Shown here: piece after piece, positions 14,109 through 17,961 of the stretch
Layout of the letters: each line of letters begins with the position of its first letter
Position numbering within the stretch: position 1 is the stretch's first letter
Origin: Nitrospirales bacterium
GTDB lineage: Bacteria > Nitrospirota > Nitrospiria > Nitrospirales > UBA8639
DNA length: 17,961 bases
Reading direction: 5' to 3'
Assembly: GCA_021604265.1 (NCBI GenBank)
Contig: BQIY01000005.1
Location: 1-17,961 of the forward strand
Notes under the pieces: generated by a model
Databases searched by the model: none
The model's input: the letters and a program-made list of their open reading frames with translations, nothing else
What the model was told of the DNA's origin: nothing
Position numbers and translations under genes: made by a program

Positions 14109-14483
14109 TTATTTTCGCTCGACAGCCAGGCTGACTTGTTGAAATCCCTCACCTTTTACTTCATCGACAACGTCGACAAATTGCTCAAGCTTAATAATCC
14201 GGTCTGCCCGTACGACGACGAGTGTTTTTCGAGGAAACTCTTGCAGGCGAGCGATGAGGCCTTCTCTAGACATTTCTTGGTCGTTGAGAAATAGCGTGCC
14301 TTTTGACGTTAAGGTAATGCGTATCGGCTCGTCTGGTTGGGCGGCCGCTTCTGATGCCTTCGCTAAATCGACCGGAATATGTCCAGTCGTGATAAAGGTG
14401 GCCGTGGTGAGAACAATCACCAACAAGACGAGCATGACATCCACGAGCGGGATGACATTGATTTGATTCATTTCAGGATCCAT
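14109..14483 (-). CDS. exbD: ExbD, TonB-system energy transducer
   Basis: ExbD is a single-span inner-membrane protein that, with ExbB, uses the proton gradient to drive TonB. The ATG at 14481-14483 gives 124 residues starting MDPEMNQINVIPLVDVMLVLLVI, the canonical ExbD start with the essential transmembrane Asp (Asp15 here). TM helix about 13-34, then the periplasmic domain (IRITLTSKGTLFLNDQEMSREGLIARL, VVRADRIIKLEQFVDVVDEVKGEGFQQVSLAVE). A longer frame exists to 14534, but its extra residues lie inside exbB and are unlike the family. The start overlaps the exbB stop by 11 nt, so the two are coupled. It is the last gene of the operon, followed by the terminator. Confidence 0.93.
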   Translation of the reverse strand: MDPEMNQINVIPLVDVMLVLLVIVLTTATFITTGHIPVDLAKASEAAAQPDEPIRITLTSKGTLFLNDQEMSREGLIARLQEFPRKTLVVVRADRIIKLEQFVDVVDEVKGEGFQQVSLAVERK

Positions 14484-14898
14484 GAACCACCTGATGTTCT
14501 GTGAGGAGTTCCGTGACTCGCCGACGCAAGGCATTATTCATGACGACGCAGGGAATAGCGACGAGGAGACCAACGGCGGTGGCTTTTAAGGCTAAGCTTA
14601 ATCCGACCATGATGGTGCTGACGGTGATGGTTTTGGCCGTTCCCATACTTTGAAAGGTCATCATGATCCCCAAGACTGTACCCAGAAGCCCAATGTATGG
14701 CGCATTGGCCGCGACGGTTCCAATAATGACGAGTCGTTTGGTTAAAGAAATTTCGAGACGCTGCCGGTCTGGAAACTGAGCAAGGTTGAGTCGTCGATAA
14801 AACATCCATCGTTCTGTTGCCACGGCCAGTGCCCAGATGCTCAAGGCAATCAACAGCCCGATGACTCCGTAGTCGACAATGGCTTGTAGTGAGTTCAT
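14473..14898 (-). CDS. exbB: ExbB, short form, proton channel subunit of the TonB system
   Basis: 141 residues, the short type (E. coli ExbB is about 244). Three TM helices: about 8-28, 57-80 (with GLLGTVLGIMMTFQSMG at 70-86) and 96-121 (IMVGLSLALKATAVGLLVAIP). The conserved TM2-TM3 pattern of the MotA/TolQ/ExbB family is clear, with the Thr and Gly/Ala residues that form the proton path. It pairs with ExbD, overlapping by 11 nt. The ATG has AAGGAG about 9 nt upstream. Located in the inner membrane, it energises TonB and thereby the receptor at 8940-11048 and probably others. Confidence 0.93.
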   Translation of the reverse strand: MNSLQAIVDYGVIGLLIALSIWALAVATERWMFYRRLNLAQFPDRQRLEISLTKRLVIIGTVAANAPYIGLLGTVLGIMMTFQSMGTAKTITVSTIMVGLSLALKATAVGLLVAIPCVVMNNALRRRVTELLTEHQVVHGS

Positions 14899-14934
14899 AA
14901 GAGAGGCTCCTTTTGACGTTCCATTGCCATGATG

Positions 14935-15405
14935 CTATTTGGTCTTTGATTGAGACTGTACGCTTTCTATGGGTGCATTCCTGGAGAACACAATCGTTCG
15001 CAAGTCTTTCATCGGGACCTTAATCTCGCCGAAATCAGAGTCTCCAATCAGACTGACATTTTTTGCCAACGGGAATTCGCCGCTTTTCCCATTCTGCAGC
15101 GCGATGTTCAGAGAGGCCGTGCCTTTATCCGCTTGCCCGGGCTTCACGTCGATATGTTTAATATTTTCAAATTTGACATTCATCGTGGCGGTGCCTCGTT
15201 TGACAGGGACATGGGTAATTTCATGCGGGACAAACGTGGTGTCATCAATTTGGTCCTCCCAGTAGAGGCGTGCATTCCCTAAGGTCATCTCAACGCCGCT
15301 GGCATCGGTGGTTTGTGCGGTGAAGGTCGAAGATTTGGCCAGAGTTGTAGTGGTGAACATGGGGCATCCGAGGATGAGTAAGGTCATGAGCAGTCGTATC
15401 AGCAT
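14935..15405 (-). CDS. Unrecognised exported protein inside the tonB-exbBD operon
   Basis: 156 residues that I do not recognise. The N-terminus MLIRLLMTLLILGCPMF is a secretion signal; LILGC could be a lipobox making Cys14 a lipidated residue, or cleavage could occur near TTTTLA (about 23). The mature part is beta-rich with repeated strand patterns (ARLYWEDQIDD, TATMNVKFENIKHIDV, GTASLNIALQNGKSGEF, GEIKVPMKDLRTIVF), suggesting a beta-sandwich. The ATG has AAAGGAG 8 nt upstream. It sits between tonB (108 nt upstream) and exbB (36 nt downstream), all co-directional, so it is probably made with the TonB machine. A periplasmic or lipoprotein accessory role is inferred only from position. Confidence 0.75.
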   Translation of the reverse strand: MLIRLLMTLLILGCPMFTTTTLAKSSTFTAQTTDASGVEMTLGNARLYWEDQIDDTTFVPHEITHVPVKRGTATMNVKFENIKHIDVKPGQADKGTASLNIALQNGKSGEFPLAKNVSLIGDSDFGEIKVPMKDLRTIVFSRNAPIESVQSQSKTK

Positions 15406-15513
15406 GGTCAGTTCTCCTTTATGACGTTCATAAAGTATTGATGATCAGTTCTTGGTGATGTGTGTATCGGAAGCATTGCGTTGACTCAGTTGTTGTTAGA
15501 GGTTGTGTTGTCG

Positions 15514-16650
15514 TTATCGTCGCAGTTCAAACGACACGGGGACTTCGATGGCGGCATTTCCCATCATCGAGGGTGGCTTCATTGGGATAACTTTTTTAAT
15601 GGCGTCCAGGGCGGCTTCATCTAATATAGGATGTCCTGAGGGTTCTGACACTTTGAGCAATGTGAGGTCTCCGCCTTGTGATAACGAAAACGCGACGGTG
15701 GTGATGCCATGATAGCCGAGTCGTTTGGCGATACGTGGGTACTCACGATGCCTCTGAATTTTTTCCCGAAGGAGTTTCAAGAAGTCCAGAACTTCAGGAG
15801 ATAAGGTGTTTGATGTGACGCGTGTCTTGTGAGAAGGTTTTGGTCGCGAGGCAACCTTGGGCTTCGCTGTTGAGACAGGTTTTGCCTTGGAGGAGAGACG
15901 TCTGGTTATTTGACGATCTGGATTTCCGGAAAAAATGGCTGGTTTCAGCTGTCGTTGTACCTGTGTTTCTGCTCTCTGGATGTTGGTCGGTTGGGAGACG
16001 GCTTTAGCGGCTGCGATCTGAGGCGCGGTGTTTAGCTGTGTCGGAAATGTTCTGACTGGCGTTGTCTTCGGTGTACGGCTTTGTGTCTGGGCAGTGGTGA
16101 CAGTTTTAGCCATGGCCTTTGAATGTGTTGTATGTGTCGTCTTCACGGTCGTTGCATGTCGTGCTTGGTGTTGAGTGTGTACGGGGTGAGTCCGAGTGGT
16201 GATGACGTGATGAGGTGTCGTCATTTTAGGTGAAGGGGATTGTTGCGCCGCAGTTTGTTCCATGGGTTTTGGCAATGATTGTTGAGGTATGGCTGATGGT
16301 GTGGTAACAGGCCGATGCTGGGGTCGGTGGACGACTTGGCGAGTGATCGACTGTTGTGTCCGGAGTTGGCGTTGAGCGATCTGTTTCTTTGGCTGAGGAC
16401 GAGTAACCGGAGTCTGTTGGGTTGGTTGAACTCGTTTGACCGCCTGACTTGGCTGAGTCGGTTGTGGCGAGGGCATGGGGTTGACGAGAGAGACATTCCA
16501 CTGGCGAGGTTTGGATGATGGCGGGGGCGACATATGGACCATGAGTTCTAAGGCCAGAAGAATGATGAGGCCGTGGAATAAGATCGAACCTATCCACGAG
16601 GCGATAGTGAATCGAGACATTTTCTCGTAAAACGTCACGTGAGAATTCAT
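15514..16650 (-). CDS. tonB: TonB with long His/Thr/Gln/Pro-rich linker
   Basis: 378 residues. The N-terminal helix (about 16-38) carries Ser22-x3-His26, the S/H motif that couples TonB to ExbB/ExbD. The linker (about 41-280) is low complexity, rich in Pro, Gln, Thr and Lys, with 8 His between 147 and 176, and would span the periplasm. The C-terminal TonB domain (about 286-378) has REYPRIAKRLGYHGITTVAFSLSQGGDL, SGHPILDEAALDAIKKV and an IEVPVSFEL final strand. Two start codons are possible: ATG 16648-16650, or ATG 16618-16620 (368 residues, nearer the helix); neither has a good Shine-Dalgarno. It is the first gene of the tonB, unknown, exbB, exbD operon, with promoter, Fur-like and AraC-type sites upstream. 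Confidence 0.93.
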   Translation of the reverse strand: MNSHVTFYEKMSRFTIASWIGSILFHGLIILLALELMVHMSPPPSSKPRQWNVSLVNPMPSPQPTQPSQAVKRVQPTQQTPVTRPQPKKQIAQRQLRTQQSITRQVVHRPQHRPVTTPSAIPQQSLPKPMEQTAAQQSPSPKMTTPHHVITTRTHPVHTQHQARHATTVKTTHTTHSKAMAKTVTTAQTQSRTPKTTPVRTFPTQLNTAPQIAAAKAVSQPTNIQRAETQVQRQLKPAIFSGNPDRQITRRLSSKAKPVSTAKPKVASRPKPSHKTRVTSNTLSPEVLDFLKLLREKIQRHREYPRIAKRLGYHGITTVAFSLSQGGDLTLLKVSEPSGHPILDEAALDAIKKVIPMKPPSMMGNAAIEVPVSFELRR

Positions 16651-16682
16651 GAATGTACCAAGCGGCCGCTATGCAAGAGCCT

Positions 16683-16711
16683 AATATTTTTTTATTGATA
16701 TCGAATTTCAA
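16683..16711 (-). promoter_or_regulatory. Possible tonB promoter with weak Fur-like box
   Basis: On the minus strand TTGAAA (16706-16711) and AATATT (16683-16688) are separated by 17 nt. GATATCGAATTTCAAAATC (16697-16715), 12 of 19 to the Fur consensus, overlaps the -35; repression there is possible but the match is weak. Confidence 0.4.
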
Positions 16712-16748
16712 AATCAGCATAACTGTACCAGTGGCCATAAGATGTTCT

Positions 16749-16787
16749 ACATGTTTAAATTCCAGAAAAACATGTTCAATTTCCAGA
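16749..16787 (-). promoter_or_regulatory. Two tandem AraC-type half-sites upstream of tonB
   Basis: ACATGTTTAAATTCCAGA (16749-16766) and ACATGTTCAATTTCCAGA (16770-16787) match at 16 of 18 positions and are exactly 21 bp apart, the best pair in the window. They lie 38 nt upstream of the candidate tonB -35 and about 150 nt before the divergent cytochrome gene. Orientation agrees with the tonB side. Confidence 0.75.
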
Positions 16788-16866
16788 TTTGGATAAGATG
16801 GTGAGGGTTGGGCAAAGAGCAACATTCATCACAGACGGCTTGGCAAAGACCATTGTCATGAGTGTT

Positions 16867-16895
16867 TTGAGAACATATAGTGTACCCGGTACAGT
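16867..16895 (+). promoter_or_regulatory. Possible cytochrome gene promoter with palindrome
   Basis: TTGAGA (16867-16872) and TACAGT (16890-16895) with 17-nt spacing. TGTACC-C-GGTACA (16881-16893) is a perfect 6-1-6 inverted repeat overlapping the -10, a candidate operator. About 40 nt before the cytochrome start. Confidence 0.4.
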
Positions 16896-16935
16896 ATTCA
16901 CCCACTTATTTCTTTGTTTGAAAGGGAAGAGATCT

Positions 16936-17304
16936 ATGCGACGTATTGCTGTTCTGATCTTTGCTGGGGTACTGATCTGGAGTGTGTCTGTTGCGGGGCA
17001 GGTGGTGAGGGCTGAAGACGCGAAGTCAGATCCTAATAATGGGCGTACCATTTTTGAAGTCAATTGTGTGACCTGTCACGGGGAAAGCGGAAAAGGGGAT
17101 GGTCCGACTGGTGCCTATCTCAGTCCACCGCCTGCAGATCTGACCAGTGAGGATGTGCGCACTGATCCGGACTCCGAACTGTTGTCCATTATCAGTAATG
17201 GAATCCCGGATAAAGGTATGCCCGCTTGGAAGTCATCGCTTTCGCCGCAGGACATTCGAGACGTGCTGGCGTATATTCGAACCTTAAGTGTTTTGGAAGA
17301 ATAG
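16936..17304 (+). CDS. Small periplasmic class I c-type cytochrome
   Basis: 122 residues from ATG 16936, which has GGGAAGAG shortly upstream; an ATG further back (16789) would add 49 non-signal residues. Signal peptide: MRRIAVLIFAGVLIWSVSVAG, cleavage near VRA-ED (residue 26). The single heme site is Cys44-Val-Thr-Cys47-His48 in CVTCHGESGKGDGPTGAYLSPPPADLT, and Met95 (GMPAWK) is the expected distal ligand. This is the cbb3-subunit III/cytochrome c6-like soluble fold. It is an electron carrier in the periplasm. It is divergent from tonB and convergent with the AraC gene; no oxidase or dehydrogenase lies in the window. The partner is unknown. Confidence 0.9.
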   Translation: MRRIAVLIFAGVLIWSVSVAGQVVRAEDAKSDPNNGRTIFEVNCVTCHGESGKGDGPTGAYLSPPPADLTSEDVRTDPDSELLSIISNGIPDKGMPAWKSSLSPQDIRDVLAYIRTLSVLEE

Positions 17305-17450
17305 CCATCTCGAACAACGATTCCTTTTGAGGTTCTTTCAATGATGATGGGAAGCAGACATGTTGAGTATGATCCACGACTATCTTGGCTGTGCTTTTCT
17401 CCTCGTCACGGTTCATGCCGTAGAGGAGGTGCGGGGTTTGGTTTGCTTGT

Positions 17451-17961
17451 TCAAGAATGGACTTTGAGCTTTCTCTGTGCATGGTGACGAAATTGTCTTG
17501 GAGATTGTCCCGTGGTTTTCTTGAAGAAATGACTGAAGGCAAATTGATCTCCGAATCCTAATTCGTCGGCAATATGCGTGAGCCCGATGCTTTCGTCGTC
17601 CAAGAGCCGTTGAGCTCTTTCAATTCTCACACGTCGCAGATATATGGAAAAGGACTCTCCCATTTGCGTTTGAAACAATTCGGAACAATATTTCTCGGAA
17701 TACCCCAGAAATTTCGAGAGATCTTTCAACGAGACGCCATGACGAAGGTGCGATACGATAAAGTCATGGATTTGTCTCGGCAAAGGGTTCAGTGTGTGTG
17801 AAGGATTGTCCTCGTAGATCAATAATTCATCAAGCACTTCCCGTGCAATCACTTGTGGTTCGTTGGCCGGCTTCAGGAGCCTCATTCGATTGACCCAGTT
17901 TTCCGTGAACTCACGAAGTTCTTGGATTAAGTCCCTTTCGCCTCTCCTATGCGACTCTACC
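17451..17961 (-). CDS. AraC-family transcriptional regulator, N-terminus outside the window
   Basis: The frame is open to the right edge (169 residues visible), so the protein is partial: an internal ATG at 17883-17885 is not the likely start because codons before it read VESHRRGERDLIQELREF without a stop. The C-terminal AraC/XylS DNA-binding domain is complete: the first HTH is VSLKDLSKFLGYSEKYCSELFQ, the second IGLTHIADELGFGDQFAFSHFFKK, then GQSPRQFR. The missing N-terminal domain, which would sense the effector, is off-window. Some AraC-family regulators (PchR, YbtA, AlcR) control siderophore uptake by binding tandem half-sites. The 21-bp tandem repeats at four promoters in this window are plausible targets; that pairing is inferred. 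Confidence 0.9.
   Translation of the reverse strand, partial: VESHRRGERDLIQELREFTENWVNRMRLLKPANEPQVIAREVLDELLIYEDNPSHTLNPLPRQIHDFIVSHLRHGVSLKDLSKFLGYSEKYCSELFQTQMGESFSIYLRRVRIERAQRLLDDESIGLTHIADELGFGDQFAFSHFFKKTTGQSPRQFRHHAQRKLKVHS

Noticed and set aside
1..17961. CRISPR arrays, tRNA or rRNA genes, integrase and att sites
   Set aside because: None found by reading. The only tandem repeats are the 21-22 bp promoter arrays of two to four units, which have no spacers of CRISPR size.

Overview
The window looks like a chromosomal iron-acquisition and envelope region from a Gram-negative bacterium of intermediate GC. There is a TonB-dependent outer-membrane receptor, a TonB/ExbB/ExbD energiser, several exported proteins and a c-type cytochrome. 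The gene mix would fit a Nitrospira-like (Nitrospirota) genome, but that is an impression and no marker gene here proves it. Almost everything is on the minus strand; the exceptions are a transposase-like gene, a bacterioferritin and the cytochrome.

Layout. (1) 1-2500: a REP-associated tyrosine transposase-like gene (RAYT) whose HUH motif reads H-Y-D, a CSHC thioredoxin, a gap with a REP-like hairpin, and a peroxiredoxin-fold protein without a peroxidatic cysteine. (2) 2500-3660: a regulatory region with two good Fur-box matches and a strong sigma-70 promoter, then bacterioferritin (heme Met52 kept, ferroxidase His54 replaced by Asp) and a bidirectional terminator. (3) 3679-5369: a compact minus-strand set of a small zinc-ribbon protein, a membrane-anchored PIN-TRAM protein, and a 52-residue zinc-ribbon protein whose start overlaps the PIN-TRAM stop (ATGA). 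(4) 5370-6909: a mostly empty gap, a STAS-domain protein and a secreted PepSY protein. (5) 7317-11048: a tight operon of a FecA-like TonB-dependent receptor, a DUF4198-type periplasmic protein and a PepSY membrane protein. (6) 11727-13618: a ferric-iron-type substrate-binding protein with no permease or ATPase beside it, and a MOSC protein. (7) 14109-16650: tonB, an unrecognised exported protein, exbB and exbD in one operon with a terminator. (8) 16936-17961: a small c-type cytochrome and the C-terminal part of an AraC-family regulator that runs off the window.

The most interesting signal is a family of about 18-bp direct repeats, roughly ATGTTCAAATTCCAGAA, spaced 21-22 bp apart. They lie upstream of four separate transcription units: the secreted PepSY gene, the receptor operon, the substrate-binding protein and the tonB operon. 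They always have the same orientation relative to the target gene. Tandem half-sites two helical turns apart are typical of AraC-family activators, and an AraC-family gene sits at the right edge. A Fur-like box accompanies the repeats at the PepSY gene and, more weakly, at tonB. I infer a local iron (or other TonB substrate) regulon under an AraC-type activator with possible Fur repression. The substrate, the regulator-site pairing and the roles of the accessory exported proteins are not shown by the sequence.
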